From NCBI GenBank assembly GCA_914767715.1, contig OU612066.1, positions 15,939,001-16,003,000 on the forward strand: DNA of 64,000 nucleotides, read 5' to 3'. Numbering within the stretch: the first letter of the stretch is position 1; each line of letters begins with the position of its first letter. This DNA is from Membranipora membranacea (taxonomy: Eukaryota > Bryozoa > Gymnolaemata > Cheilostomatida > Membraniporidae). Below the pieces are notes generated by a model that was not told where the DNA came from, did not search any database, and saw nothing but the letters and a program-made list of their open reading frames with translations. The position numbers and the translations under genes are program-made. Shown one piece after another: positions 49,901 through 63,424 of the stretch.

Positions 49901-52900
49901 ATAGATGATTCCTGTCCATTTTGTTGAACCACAAACATATGAATTAATAAGCAGTAAATGATATTTGCGTTAGTTTATCATGTGGTCGCCCATTCTCAAG
50001 TGTAAATGGCTAAACTTACTAACTTCCAAAATTTTCTGATCGGGAATTGTAATCTATACATTATTGTAACCTTTAACAATTTTGATAGCAGATGATTACT
50101 TATGATAAGTATGCTGGGTCATATGATTGAACAAGTTCAATGGGTAGAAATTAGTGACATAATAATGAAATGCGACCAAAACACGAGGGCAATTTCATCT
50201 ATCTATCCATTGAGTTATCCTAAATCCAATTAAATTCTTGGAATGTTTCTAGTAACAATTTGCTGGTACAAACATAAACTCCATGTCACATGATTTTAAT
50301 CCATTTGCCATATTTCCTTTGTTCATTGATGACTCATTGACTTTACAACTATGGTTAACTTTCAATCATTTATTTTCAGGGTCAAATGGTGTCGCTCTTC
50401 TTCAATAAATGTGAGTATATCTTATCAAAAGTAGTCTTTCAAAATCTATGAAATAGAGTACCTGGCCATGTCAGCTGGGTGAAAGTTTGGGAAAGGAATC
50501 TGATGATTAGATAAAATCACTGTATGGTCTAGAGATATTACTCAGAGGCAAAGTTTGCCATTGTGCACCAGCTTGATACAGTAAATTTATGGCCAGCTTA
50601 CATTGCTTAACCCCATTACTGGATATAAAGTCAACCTCAACTCAACATTGACTGCTCAAAATAGCCATACCCGCACTAGCTGAGCTGATATTGTCATCTC
50701 CAGGGCCGTATAATTAAGGTTGAAAGAGAGTGTCATTTAATTCGGTCTTCTAGATGATGTCAATAATAAAAAGTGTATGTCTTATCCATCTGACAGAGAA
50801 GCTCTGAACTGTGAGCTAGTTAATGATGAATTTTATCCAAATTTGCAGTATATAAATTTGGAGTTGCTCCTCCTTTACTGGGCACCAGTCGAGGGGAACT
50901 AAAAAATGCACTGCAGCCAAACTGGACGAAACTCCATCTAAAATATGAATTTCTGTAGTGTTTGTAGTTAATGAGGAAGATTTTAATAGCCATTTCTGCT
51001 CTCTGATCATTCATTGGTTTCTCCTTACAGTTGGTGTTGCGGTTTTCTACATCTGCCTAATAGTTTACCTGTACGGAGATTTAGCCATATACGCTGCAGC
51101 AGTGCCAAAGTCCCTCAGAGATGTTATATGGTGAGTGGGCTGCAGAATAGAAATGGTATAGAAATAATGGCAAATTTTGACAGTAGACAATCCTCAGCTT
51201 TGCACTTATGACTTTAAACACCACTTAATTTTGTAATTCTTCCTCTCATGTATGACCAAGGAGTTAAAGACTTTAACTCCTTGGTATGAGATACTGTAAT
51301 GTTTTATCTCATTTGCTCAGAGACAATGGTTATAGAACTTTTACATGGTAGTATTACTTTAAACTTGACACCTGACTTTGGTTGTGTATGAGACCTGGTC
51401 ATGGAAGGTTAGTCCAATAATCAACTTCTTAAAACCTGCTGAGTTTGAAGATGTTGTCCTCCCTTTGTTAAAGGGTAAATAACTCACTAAGAAATAGTAC
51501 TATGTGTGAGGTAGCTCTATATTTTCTTTTTTGCAGTGTATATAAGCCACCTGATATCAACTGCTCTATGGGGTGGAACGACTCCTTGTTGAATGATACT
51601 ATGCAGTGCTTCCCCGGTGTGACATCAATTGACAGGATGTTAGCATATCGTATATGTGTCATACTTTTCTCCTGCCTTCTTGGACCATTCATATTCTTCA
51701 ATATTCAAAAGACGACATGGCTTCAAATAATAACCACTCTTCTCAGATGGCTAGGTAAGTTACAGCCCTTTCACTTCAAGGGCTCAAACTAAGCTGGGAA
51801 AGCTGCTAGTAGCATTCTATCATCAACTCCTTTCTCCAGTGGTACTACCATCTGTCCAGGTACAGTTTAAGCGCATAAAATACCTTCATGTACTTTTTAC
51901 TGTATAGCATTACAAGACACTTGGTTCCAATTTGAGCAAAAAAGCAATGAGGAGTCATAATAAAGGACTGGGTGGGAAGAATAAATTTATAGATTGATGT
52001 CCTACAAATTGCACTGCTTTCAAGTAAACAAATTCTATACTCCTATACTTCTATATATTGATCCGACTAGAAAGTAACTTCTGACAGCTTAACAATTCAG
52101 GATATGCTCTATGAACCATTGAGAGGACTTGTTGTATTCAGATGACATAGTATCGAGAGTGAAAACTGTATCTGATTTCGCATCAAGAAATGCCTATCGA
52201 TATAGCGAAAGCTGACTTAAATGCTATTCCCACATATCAATTGGGCATAAGACTGATGTCATGTCGACATATGGAAACATAGTGATCGACAATTTTCTAA
52301 ATGCCAAATGGTACACAATGATAATAATGATTGGTGAAAGTGTCAGTTTCTGATCAGAGTAAGGAAACCCTTTCAGTCCTGTAACCTAGTGTGTTGTGGG
52401 GGGGGGGGGGGGTGGTGCTGTGCTCATACTTGACAAATGACAGTGGTTGGTAATGGAGCTACTACAAGCTATCCCGGCACAGTGTGAGTGCTTAAACAAC
52501 CATTATGAATCTTTTTTGACTTGGTCTCAAATGGAGCCATAAAGCAATGAGAAAGCATAACAAGGGACTGGGTGGGAAAAAAGCTTTATATATTGACATC
52601 CCATAAAATGTACAGCTTTCAAGTAAACAAACTCAATAACTTTATAAAAGCGACCAGAGAATGTCTTTTGAGAGCTAACCAGTTCAGGATATGATCTATT
52701 TACTTTCGAGAGCACCTGTTTCATCGAATGGCGTAGTATCAACAATATTCAAATTTAATATGGTATTTGCTAATGGTGAAATGATGTATAAGGTTGTGGA
52801 ATACTTTAGAGATGGTAATGATTGTTAAAAGGATTCAATATGAGGAACTGTCAACAGCCGACCAGAGGAAGGAAAACATTTCAGTCCTCTGACTTTTATC

Positions 52901-55900
52901 GTTTGAGAAATAATATGGGAAGGAAACACATTTTAGGTTTTGTGTTTGCCTCTTGGCAAAGGTCAGGGTAAAGATTGGAGGCTATTTGTGTGGGTACACT
53001 TTAACCTTAACCTTTGACTGCAGTCCGGTCATTCCCATTCTATTGGTGAACAGGCGACGGCTCCAACCCTAAATGCAGGCAAATTGGATCATGCTTGATC
53101 TAGTTGCATATGAGGTTTTTTAGTTCATGGTGTATCAAGTCTTCTGTATAATAGCATAGGGAGGGATGGGATCCGAAGATAAGCTAGAGGCTTCCGTCAA
53201 GATGAGTATGAGACCTAAGTAAAACCTTGCTCCAGGCATCAAAGGGGCTGTCAAGTTCAGGATTCACAAGCTACCTGAAATTGGATTATTTGTTCAAAAC
53301 AGCTTACTGGTGCCAGGGAGTTAACTCCTTGCTGGTGCCCTCAAACAAAATTATTCTATAATCTATGTTCTGTTTGTCATCCTAAGTAATGTATTATTCA
53401 GAAACATGCGTTCCAAACAATCAATGGAACACATCAAATTTGAACCGCAGTGTTTGAAAACAATTTAATTATTAAATGAAATACAACAACTATAATATTG
53501 ACCATATAAAATTCATGTACACACAGTGACGCTTTCAACAACATGCTGAAATGCAAAATGGAACTACTATATAAGGATGAAATAATATCAGCAATGAGTA
53601 ACTTTGTATTCTGTTTAGTATTTTTGTGAATTTTGGTATCAGCTCGTCCCTATGGGGTTTAAAATGTAGGTCAGTGCAATCAATGGTGCAATAGGGAAGG
53701 TGGATTCCGAATACATCCTCAAAGACCCAATGATCTGATCAGTCTATGGGTACATAGCTTAAAATCTACACCTTGACTAAGGATTTCTAAGGGTCTTTTG
53801 TTTTACTCATCATAAATGAGGTTTGGAGTTAACAAGCCATCTTATATACGGCTATTTGTTCAACATTGCCTATGGTCAAATATCAGTCAAACGAACTGAA
53901 AGCTATGCCTTGCCTCAGGCATCTAGGAGGTCGATTGCAGTGCAACCAAGGTTTCAAACAACTTCTCATTGATGGCCATTGATTAATAGCAGATTGTACC
54001 TTCTGCATGGGGAAAAAGACAAAATATAATTCGGATGATTATTCAGCCAGAACTCTTGTGCAACTTAAGCCCTTAAGGCACTGATATTTCTCAGTCCTCG
54101 GATGGAGACAACACTTGCGATTTTTTTTTTTAACCCCATTTCTTCTATCAGGCACTCAAACTCAGCTAAAAGAGAATACCATATAGCAGTTTCCTGTTCC
54201 TGTTATTATTGAGCCTGTGCTCTATAATTATTACAGCAAAGTCTTGGAACCTCCCCTAAACTGAAGTGTTACCCTGCTTAGAGTCAGCAACTACTTTGAG
54301 TTTTGCATCGCGTAATGCACAAAGCTGATGCTGCCTAGCACATTATTCGCTACCCATTAATGCATTGCTGCGAAACCTTGGTTGCCCTTTAAATAAAGTC
54401 TGGTCCGGACATTATAGCGTCATATGAGATTATTTGCTCAGAATTGCGTGTAGTCAAATAACCATTTTTCTGACATCTGAGATCATGTTTGCGCTGAAGA
54501 TTTTGTCCCAGGTAATATATTAATGAATAACAAGAAATCAAAGAGATCTATCAAAGGCATCAAATTTGTATTAGAATTACCATGTTTGAAAATAATTTAT
54601 TATTAAAGGATATTTAATACAGTGATTATTTGCTACAATTTATTTATATGCCAAAAAGCTTTGAACAACTACTGACACCTCTGTAGGAAAGGAAGCTGAA
54701 TGTATACAGGTTTGAATTATTGATGGACAATATCACAATACATCCACACCCGAGAGTGTGTTGGTGCATAAGCACTGAATATTACAGCCAATTTTTATAG
54801 ATTAATCCACCGGGAGTGTGTTGGTCATCTTAGTGCATAAGCACTGCTTATTACAACCAAATTTTATAGATTAATCTTTGTCTGGCTAAAATCAAGTTCT
54901 GCGGAAACTAAGGCATCGAGGCATCAAGGGAGCAGAACATTACAATCTATTAATTATTAATCTCAATAAGGGAACGCACTGGCTGTTTGACCCAATAATT
55001 TGAATTCAATGTTATGCTGCAATGGTATAGAAATTTATTTAACTTTGCACAGGAAGCTTTTTTATATTCCCCACTGGCATAAACTACACTCTATACCATT
55101 CAAACCAATCTCACTCACCAGTTAGCATTGACCGAGATAATTCTAAATCCTACCATGTGTATATTTTATCTTCATAGATATTGTACCTCTGATTGCAGTA
55201 TGCAGATCAACACCCAACATTTTAAAATCTATGTAACAAACAATCACAAAATCGTGTGATTTTCTAGCAGCTTCTAGAAAAATCTTTCTCGCACATCTTT
55301 GTTATAAAGCTAACACGATTGTTTCTTTATTTTGTAGCCTTTGGCAGTATGGTCGTTCTAGCCATTTATGAGCTCGCAACTAAAGGTCCGAGGGGTAATC
55401 CAAAGGTAGCTGATTTCGCCCAGGTACCTGATTTATTTGGAGTATGCGTTTACTCCTTTATGTGCCACCATTCCTTGCCATCACTCGTCACTCCGATACG
55501 CAAAAAGAATCGACTCGGCACCCTGCTGGGGGCTGACTACCTGCTAATATTAGGATTTTATTCTCTACTCTCGCTCACAGCAGTCTTTGCCTTTGCTAAA
55601 ATTCCAGATTTGTACACATTGACATTCGAACCCAACAAATGCCCCAATCCTGATAACCCCGCTCCAGTTTTCTTCCAGTACTTTTTAGCTTTGTTTCCCG
55701 TTTTCACCCTCAGTACGAATTTTCCAATTATCGGTATTACTCTCAGAAATAATCTGAAAACACTCGTGCTTACGGAGGGGAAAACATATCACTTCCTCAT
55801 TGACAAAGTACTTTTTCCGCTGCTCGTGTTGTTGCCGCCAGTTGCTGTTGCCATAGGAACCAACGAAATTGAGTTTCTTGTTGGCATCACCGGTGCTTAT

Positions 55901-56104
55901 GCAGGCGCAGCGCTGCAGTATTTCGTTCCTGTTGCCTTGGTATATTTTGGCAGAAAAACAATAGCCCAAACATTCGGTATACGTGCCTATCATAAGGCAG
56001 TGTCACCCTTCAAACATATAGCGTGGCTGATAATACTGACTGTTTGGGCTTTTGCTTGCATTGTGTTTGTAACATATAAAAATATCAGCACAGCTGTCAA
56101 GTAA
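46994..56104 (+). CDS. TMEM104: TMEM104-family amino-acid-transporter-like membrane protein
   Basis: TMEM104 belongs to the APC/SLC38-like fold; its substrate is not settled. Exons: 46994-47050, 48031-48152, 49027-49244, 49855-49892, 50380-50410, 51031-51130, 51537-51754, 55338-56104; 516 aa, all phases continuous. The start MGRPAPGALTEVGSQFSPT is the ATG at 46994. First helix: GMVFVFNLIVGTGALAMPGAF, the hallmark unwound GTGAL segment. Also present: YVVETMACANAMLQYKRR, a variable Ser-rich cytosolic loop (exon 3), YLYGDLAIYAAAVPKSL, GPFIFFNIQKTTWLQI, FGVCVYSFMCHHSLPSL, LFPVFTLSTNFPIIGITLRN and FLVGITGAYAGAALQYFVP. Around 10-11 hydrophobic helices are visible. The last intron is 3.6 kb and repeat-rich. 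Slightly longer than human TMEM104. Confidence 0.95.
47605..47750. repeat. 146-bp hairpin element
   Basis: The arms run from gaagctt...gttccctctg inward to gcaaatgtttggtat and mirror each other around gaggcacctc. In the first intron of TMEM104. Confidence 0.75.
48765..48803. repeat. 39-bp palindrome
   Basis: catagacttaatatacta and its exact inverse complement flank tat. In intron 2 of TMEM104. Confidence 0.8.
51921..52892. repeat. two diverged direct repeats in the last TMEM104 intron
   Basis: Unit 1 (51921-52392) and unit 2 (52521-52892) share gactgggtgggaa, ctttcaagtaaacaaa, ttcaggatatg and tttcagtcct in order. A G-run (52398-52412) and a ctatcccggcacag half-element (about 52470) lie between them. 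Confidence 0.7.
54751..54876. repeat. tandem duplication, about 60-bp unit
   Basis: gagtgtgttggt...gcataagcactg...attaca.cca is repeated twice (54751-54807 and 54811-54876), with 6-8 extra bases in the second. Confidence 0.8.
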
Positions 56105-56486
56105 TGCCCCTTTCTTCCTATATTTTTAAAGTGCCAAAAATCAAAATATGAAATTGATACTCATTGAGTTTTCATGAGCTTTGGGAGTAAGTAGAATGAA
56201 TATATAAAAAGGCAAAAATCGTTTTTCTGACCCAATGTTCTGGACATATTATATATTTTGTACTCTCAGAAAAGTTTTACTCAAGAAGTGTCAGCAACTC
56301 CTTGCTCTGAAACAAACTTCCAAACTTTATATTCCACAGTTTTTGGTGCTATTTTATCTGTATTAAAGTTCGACCTTCAATCAAAATTATATTGTAACCT
56401 TAAACATTATATTGTTACCATTATACACACTTCTATAATCGGATTTTTTCTCGTTGCGGCAGCAAGTTGCAAGCTAATTATTCAGA

Positions 56487-56492
56487 AATAAA
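56487..56492 (+). terminator. candidate polyadenylation signal AATAAA (TMEM104)
   Basis: AATAAA about 385 bp after the TMEM104 stop codon, in AT-rich sequence. Confidence 0.55.
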
Positions 56493-57567
56493 ATGATTGA
56501 CCGAAATCTCCTCATCTCATTTATGAAAACTCTGAATACAGCATAATTATTAAGGACCCTAGCCAAGTTGTTTGGCTTCAATGATGCTGATGCTGTATGC
56601 GGAACTGTTTCAGATTTATGAAGTGTCAATCGAGAGTAATATGATTTATTAGTGCATGGATTTGTACTTTAAGGACCTTGACAAATACCTGTGCAAACTA
56701 TACAATTGCAGATATCTGAATGCTCACTTGCAAACAATCAATTCAAAGTAATAATATGTTACTAGTTGTAGCAAATCAGAGTCACTACACGATGTCAATT
56801 CAAGTTTTAAAATTTCATTCTGTTTTTTCGTTTTTGTTACCTGTTCATTGTTTCCTTCTTAAAAATTTTTTCGCCCGCTGGGACATAAGTATTTGTTCCT
56901 CTTGTATGTAGAAGTGAGCATATTTCTTTTTTGCTCAACTTATTGAGGACTGTTGTGATTGGTATGACTGATAAAGCCTTCATTTGTAAACAAAGCTGAT
57001 AATTACTAAGAAATCGGAGCTACTTGCTACTCCAATTCCAGTTGTCAGGGCTTGATTAAAAGCGCGTGCATTGGCTGTACCTATCACGAGTTACAAACCT
57101 CCAAAGCAAGCCACAATGACAGCTACACATCACTCATGAATTATTTAGTATTTTTGACATGACATCACTTTGCAGTTGTAACTCCTTCAACAGCAATTCA
57201 ACAGTTCATCAAACAGTAGGCCTAATTGCAAGCAAATAAGATATAAGGTGTGTGAGATATATTGCATTAACTTTGTGATGGTGTGAAAACTTGTGGCCGT
57301 GATTATTATCATGGTATTTTAATAAACATCACGAAGTGAGACAACCTTTTGTCACTTTATCCTGTCAATTAGCGTACACCATTGTGAGATATCGATTCTT
57401 ATCACCTGTAAATGCAGACGAAACCTAAAGCTTGACGCTAATTTTTTTGCATCTTTAGAGCAACAAAAAGCCACCTGGAAAATTTCTTTTCATTCAAAAG
57501 TTCAGATAAATATTAAAATCCAGGCATTATGAATAGAAGTTGAACCAATGAAAAGGTCGCAAAAATA

Positions 57568-57795
57568 TTATATACCTGGTTTCACAAACAGTTTGATCCA
57601 TTGTTTGCCTTCCCAGATTACATTGTTTGCCTTCGTCACAGTGGTGGCATAGACATAATAAATGTCAAAGTCAATGGACAATGGTCCGGGGAAAATGCGA
57701 ATAAAAGGCCGCTGCAGGAATAAAAAGTTTTTGCCAATAGACAAAACAGTCGACAGGGCAAATATTACCCGTGTCAGGCATTGCCAAGTAATCAA
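57568..57795 (-). other. unassigned minus-strand frame, possible exon
   Basis: It reads FIRIFPGPLSIDFDIYYVYA, then TTVTKANNVIWEGKQWIKLF, and ends at a possible donor (accag|gtatat). Composition is protein-like, but no neighbouring exon was found and I do not recognise the family. Confidence 0.2.
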
Positions 57796-58830
57796 TTGTA
57801 CTGCTAAATATTAATGATATTCTGGTAGCGATTTGCTTGCACTATTATAGATTGCTTGGCTTTCTATTGTTGAACAATGTAGAATGGATATCCCGTCATT
57901 TTGAAACAAGAGCTCTTGCTGGTTGGCAAGTTTTCCTCTACCCTGCATGAGAGGTGAGTTGCAGTCATCTACCAAGTATTTCGATTGAGGGGGTCTGGGT
58001 ATTCCATACAAGCTCGATGTTTGTAGGTTCTTTTATTATAAATTCTGTTACGCGATATTCTCTTTCACTCTGTATGCAGATATAGGGTGAGTTTGAATCT
58101 TTTCTTAGGCAATATTGAATGCTTGACTGCATAAAGGAAATATTTTTGTTGAATTTTGAGATAGTTCTGAATTAAATTTTCAAAAATAATTATTCGTGAA
58201 ATTTGATTGATTTGATGGATGCGTCAAGATTTTTCACCTGTCAAAGCAGGCAGAGGCAGCCATGATTTTTTTAGGTTGCTGGCCAGATTTCTTCTCCAGA
58301 CAAATCAATGGGCACAATCGTGCAATTGTCTTTTATCTTTGTTCAGTACAATCAACTAACTTTTTATTTGCAACACAAAAGCTTCCAAAAGTCAATATAT
58401 CACATCCTGAGTAATGGCTGGTCCACTTTGTCCCAGATAGCCATCCCAGTCAATGAAAACATGAAATTGACACAATCCCAGTCTGTCTCAGTCAGTCTAG
58501 GACAGTTTCTTGAATGTTTTTGAGCTCATATTATTATTGCCAAAAGATTTGCTGTTTAACCAAAAGGATACCTACCTACACTTACTTCTACTTAATAATT
58601 ACCAACTATTGATGTTTAACAGCTATCGCCACTACAGAACATGTTGTAAGTGCAAAATTATCATAAAGAATAGGCAAACATGTATGTTTTTGGGGCAAAT
58701 AGTTTTTATCATATAATAATCTCACTGTTCTACTCCTTTTGTGTCTATGTTTTCATTAACTTAACATATCATCATACTGGAGGTACATTATCTGCTCAGT
58801 ACCTCAGTACCTGCAGTGTGGTATTCGAAG

Positions 58831-58932
58831 TGCTCAGACGATTTCAATGCGAGTAAGTGGCACTACATTATCACTGAAATTGAGTGTTTGATAATGTAAT
58901 GCCACTAACTCGCATTGCAGCCGTCTGAGCAC
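58831..58932. repeat. 102-bp hairpin element
   Basis: tgctcagacg...ccgtctgagca ends; the inner arms gcgagtaagtggcactacattatc and its inverse share ataatgtaatgccact with the element at 7593-7692. Confidence 0.75.
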
Positions 58933-58944
58933 ATAGACCATCAG

Positions 58945-58945
58945 T

Positions 58946-58980
<35 letters not shown>

Positions 58981-58981
58981 T
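58945..58981. repeat. (TTTA)n microsatellite
   Basis: About nine perfect TTTA units, immediately after the hairpin element. Confidence 0.9.
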
Positions 58982-59244
58982 AGAGGTTTTCTCAGAAGTG
59001 TACAGATAACAAAAAGTATTCTATTATAGGTAACTTGTTTAAACTGGGGCATAGCTAGCCATATCACTCAATCAAGCGATAGCTGATGCCAGCGCTCCCC
59101 ACTCAATTGAAATTTGGTACTCCATTCTATTATTCATTCATTCTCACAAACATGCTGCAGGGAACAGCCACACCTGCACATTGCGTGGTGCAGCTCAAAT
59201 AACATCAACGTTTTATTTGTAGATTCTGCATCAGACGCTTAGCC

Positions 59245-62200
59245 ATGTTTCCACGAAAGCTAAGACGCTCTCTGCTTTATGCTGTATGGATATGTCCTCT
59301 TCTGATATTTGTATGGCTGTCCGCATACTCTAGTAATCTGTCTCAATATATGGATGATTCAGCAGACTTCGCAAACATCGCTACGCCAAAATCACAGGAT
59401 CAGAGTAATGACAAAGTGTAAGTATATTGCAATTAGAATTAGAAGAAATATTCTCTTTAAATGTGATGAAAAGATTTTGAACAAGGTATGGGGTATAGCC
59501 TGGGCAGACTGTTGCAGGTGGGTGGGTGGTGGGGGTGTCCCCCTTCACCCACCCACCCCCAACAGCCTGCCCAGGCTATAGGGGATGTGTATATAGTATC
59601 ACGGATATCCTCTCTCTGTGATAGTATGCTGCCATGACTTATTGCCGTTGGCTATTCTGAAAACTATTAAAGTTGTCAAAATCTCCCAACACAATAAGTG
59701 GCAGGATATTACTCTACAATTGTAACTGGAAAACGTTTGTTCACTTTGCGGGGTTGGGGGGAGGGGCTCTCTCCCCGATTTATACAATATCCTGGAGTTT
59801 TTCATACTATTGTGGGTACTTCTTGCAGTTTGCTTCTGTTCATTGATCAATATCGCGGGATTCGGAATCTTGAAAATCAACCTTTGACGTCAGGCATTGA
59901 AGTGAAAATACCCAACCCATTAAAACAAAAGTTGACTTGCAATTTGGAGCACTATTTTTACACACAAGATCAATCGCTTTGATGATGACATAAGTAGAAG
60001 CAATTTCTAGACCCGTCAGTAATTTTACCACAGTAGGAGTAGGGATTGTCAAGACTGAAAGTTGCCAATATCTAATCAAAAAGAAAGGATATAACTTTCC
60101 TCTGTGCCTTAAAATTACTCTCTCTGCACACACAAGGTATGGCAAACTACGGTAACGATGAAAAACATTACTGTCACCCATATCTTTTTGCCGAAATGAC
60201 AGTGACCCTCATTTGGTTTATGATTCAATTTTTATTTGAGAGCAAGCTTGCATTTAGTCATCTCACTCACTGAAACTGAAAAAGAAACCTTTTAACTTTT
60301 GCATCAGGATTGTAATGAAATATAATAGACCAACATAAAACTAATATGAGTAGTGGTATGAACCAAAAGAATAATACAATGGTGACGTGATAATATAATC
60401 TTGATTTCCTATCTGATTTGAATTAGTCAATGCATTCTCCCTGGTCAGTGTTATTCAAAATGTTCAACTAAGTTAGCGACGACCAACTGACCGTGTTCAT
60501 AGGAGTTTGACAGATTTATATTCTCAAATTCAACCTAGGCCAATGACATCGACTGCATTGTCAGCATTCAGTTTCATAGAAATAAAATCTATTGATGAAT
60601 ATTATATATTCTACACTTTTCTGTTATAAACCTACCTTAGCAAACGAAGGACGTTATTATGTTGTGATTAGAAATGCTACTCTGAATGGAAATGGATGTA
60701 TGCTATATTTCCCTATTTTCTCAAGAGCTTAATGATTATTATTGAATAATCAGACAGAGCAAACTTGCCTAGATTTCAGACAATGCTGCCGTTGTTTCTT
60801 TTGCCGTCTAATCGGTTAACATGCCACCATAATCCCTTTCGCATAGACCTGGCACAGGCCTGGACCAGACCAAGTGGTCTGTTGATGCAATTATGCTACT
60901 TGCATCAAGGTATTAGAGAACTCATTGCCTGCACCAAGCAGCTATTGTGTATAATAGCTGTAATAAAAGTCGTGTATAAAAGCCGTATATATAAAAATCG
61001 TTTTTCAAATGTGTGTATATAACAAAATGTTTTAATAATAAATGTCACAATTATGGTCTGAATTTGATGGCTTTGCCAAGGTCCATGGGAAATACCATGT
61101 ATAAAACAACAAAAGGTGGTAGGGTGATAATCATCTTACATGTGTAGTTGTAACAAAAGCTTGTGCCTCGTATGGTTCGAAATATAAACATCAGCAAATT
61201 AGCCTGGAGTTGTCTTACACTGGTTATGAAGAAGGACAACTCAATAACATATCCAAATCATTGTACTATAAAATTGAAATTACCCTCGGTTATTTTGTAG
61301 CAATGAAAACTCCGAGGCGATGATTCAACAAGCAGATTCTTCAAACAGCGCAACATCAGCACCGACCTGTCAAGCAAAGAAGAGCTTTGTATTCATAAAG
61401 ACGCACAAATCTGGCAGCACAACCATGATAGCTTCACTCCAAAGATTTGCGTATGTAAACAACTTGTATATGGTTGTACCTTCCATGGACCATAACATAC
61501 AACTTGGGTGGCCATACAGATTCGTACCACTGAATAACATTGTGATGCCACCAGTAGGCAAAAAGTTTACAGCGCTTGTTAACCATGTTGTGTATAATCG
61601 TACGGTGATGGATCAAATCATGGATCCACAAACAGTATATATCACCGTAGTTCGAGACGCTAAGGCGCACCTTCTCTCCGCATACAACTACTTTGGTTTG
61701 AATGAAGGCTACAGAATCGGTCAAAATCCAGAGGCATATGAAAAGTTTCTCAACGATACTAAGCGTTATGACGATGTGCCTGAGTATATGCGCAGGCTTA
61801 TGCTCGACACAACGCATATCAAAACATTCACTCGGAATCTGCAGTCAGCTGATTTGGGTTTGGAACACAAACACTTTGATAACGATGAGCTCATAGGCAA
61901 CTTTGTCAAGCAAATAGAGAAAGAGTTTGATTTCATTCTAGTTCTTGAACGGCTAACAGAGAGCTTAGTCTTGATGAAACGTAAGTTCTGTTGGACAATG
62001 CAGGATATAGTCCGTATAAACAAGAATCGCGGACCTCAAGATTGGGGTTACAAGAATATTAACCCAATATCTGCCCAAAAAGCATACAAATGGAACAATG
62101 CTGACACACTATTATATAATATGGCGCAAAGAAAGTTGAATGTTCTGCGAAAGGGTCAAGTTAAATTAAATGAAGAGATAGCAGAGTACGAAAGAATATT

Positions 62201-62456
62201 CCATACGGTTTTCGACTACTGCTCCCCCATGGAAAAATGGAATACTACGACCCTTGTTACCCCAAAGCCACTTATCATTGGACAGTCTGAATTCAATGAG
62301 CAGTTCAGCGTGGATAGACAGTTCTGCGTCTTGCTGCTCTTACATGAAGAGGACTTTACTTTCCTATTCAAGTGCAAACAAAACCCGAACCACAGACAAT
62401 GTAAAGAGCAGATAAATCATCTCCATGAGCTGTTCTCCTTAATTCATGGTGCCTGA
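59245..62456 (+). CDS. GAL3ST-like: Galactose-3-O-sulfotransferase family protein (Golgi type II)
   Basis: GAL3ST enzymes transfer sulfate from PAPS to the 3-OH of galactose on glycolipids or glycoproteins in the Golgi. Exon 1 is 59245-59417 (MFPRKLRRSLLYAVWI: short basic cytosolic end plus signal anchor CPLLIFVWLSAY, then stem). Exon 2 is 61301-62456. The GT donor and tag acceptor join in phase (gt+c, Val58), giving 442 aa, normal for the family. The 5'-phosphosulfate loop is KTHKSGSTT at about 91-99. NHVVYNR at about 152-158 is a family block. The 3'-phosphate loop is VRDAKAHLLSAYNYF at about 175-189, ending like the usual RxPxxxxxSxxxY. FDFILVLERLTESLVLMKR is the typical later GAL3ST motif. 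C-terminal cysteines are present. The intron is 1.9 kb. Which acceptor sugar is used cannot be told. Confidence 0.92.
59494..59580. repeat. 87-bp hairpin element in the GAL3ST intron
   Basis: tatagcctgggcag...ctgcccaggctata ends with (ggtg)n / (caccc)n inner arms. It may be related to the cctgtcttgacaag family. Confidence 0.75.
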
Positions 62457-62496
62457 ATAGTACAATAGCCACTATATATAATGTAATTAATATACA

Positions 62497-62680
62497 TCAG
62501 TGGCCGTGGGCGATAGGAGGGCATGGGTATTTGACTCAAGAGGTCCCGTGTTCGATTCCCGGCGGATCAGGGTGGTGTCATGAAGGGCATCTGACATCAA
62601 CGTCGCCTTGACATTACAGTCCGTAGACCCATACTGTTTGTTACCAAAAACAAAAAAACAAGTAACATCGAGGTTTTTCA
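62497..62680 (+). repeat. tRNA-derived SINE candidate
   Basis: gtggccgtgggcgataggag resembles an A-box region and gtgttcgattcccggcgg a B box. It is followed by a non-tRNA body (tgaagggcatctgacatca) and an A-rich end (aaaaacaaaaaaacaag). Confidence 0.5.
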
Positions 62681-63424
62681 CACGGTATCGTAGGGTATTG
62701 AGACTATAAATGGACATGTGTTTTTTTATTATGCATCTGTTCATGCAACAGTGTTTTTCTGACCAAAGCAAGATGCCTTTGTGTTCATCCAAAGTCCAAG
62801 ACTTTCTTGCCTTGTTTTTTATTCCATTCAGCATAATTAATGTTTGCAGATTTTCCTTTTTTTATGGTGCTCAATCTATTTTGGTGGTTATTTGTTAGGT
62901 GTGTATGCAATACACATTCATATGATGAAAAGATACTTCTTTAGTGATCGTCATTGTACATTGTGGGCACGGTGGTGGTATTGGGTTCCTGCTTATATGG
63001 TGCCCACACTGACATCACCTCGAGAATACACTATTAAGGTAATGTCAAAGACCGACAAAGAAGTTAAAATACCTTAGATATTCTTTTTCTGTACGCATCA
63101 GAGAGATTCCAGAAAAAAATAGGATTCTGAAATTTTATTCCTGGGTAGTTACAGGGTTGACAATATTTAAGTCCAAAACCTGGAAATTCAAGAGTCTGGT
63201 TTTTCCGGTCCTGAACAGGGGTTGTTGCTATGGGGTTGCTAAGACGATGAGTAAGACGCAGCGTTCTGACAGACAGCAATGAAGAACACTCTCACTTCTC
63301 CTCAATGCTCAGCAGTGTTCATAACAAATACATTTATATTTTTTGGTATCTCTGATTGATGAAGTCCTTTTGGTGTGAGTACCCATGTTCCCCCCCCCCC
63401 AAATTAATGATTCTGACATCGGGT

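Larger units (their letters stand above)
56105..59244. other. intergenic DNA between TMEM104 and GAL3ST-like gene
   Basis: It includes the TMEM104 3'UTR, an unassigned minus-strand frame (57568-57795), a hairpin element (58831-58932), a TTTA microsatellite and the 5' flank of the sulfotransferase. Confidence 0.6.

Noticed and set aside
61434-61817. 127-codon minus-strand frame
   Set aside because: Antisense shadow of the sulfotransferase exon, whose motifs are clear on the plus strand.
62497-62580. functional tRNA gene
   Set aside because: Only the B box is good. The body continues into non-tRNA sequence with an A-rich end, so a SINE is more likely.
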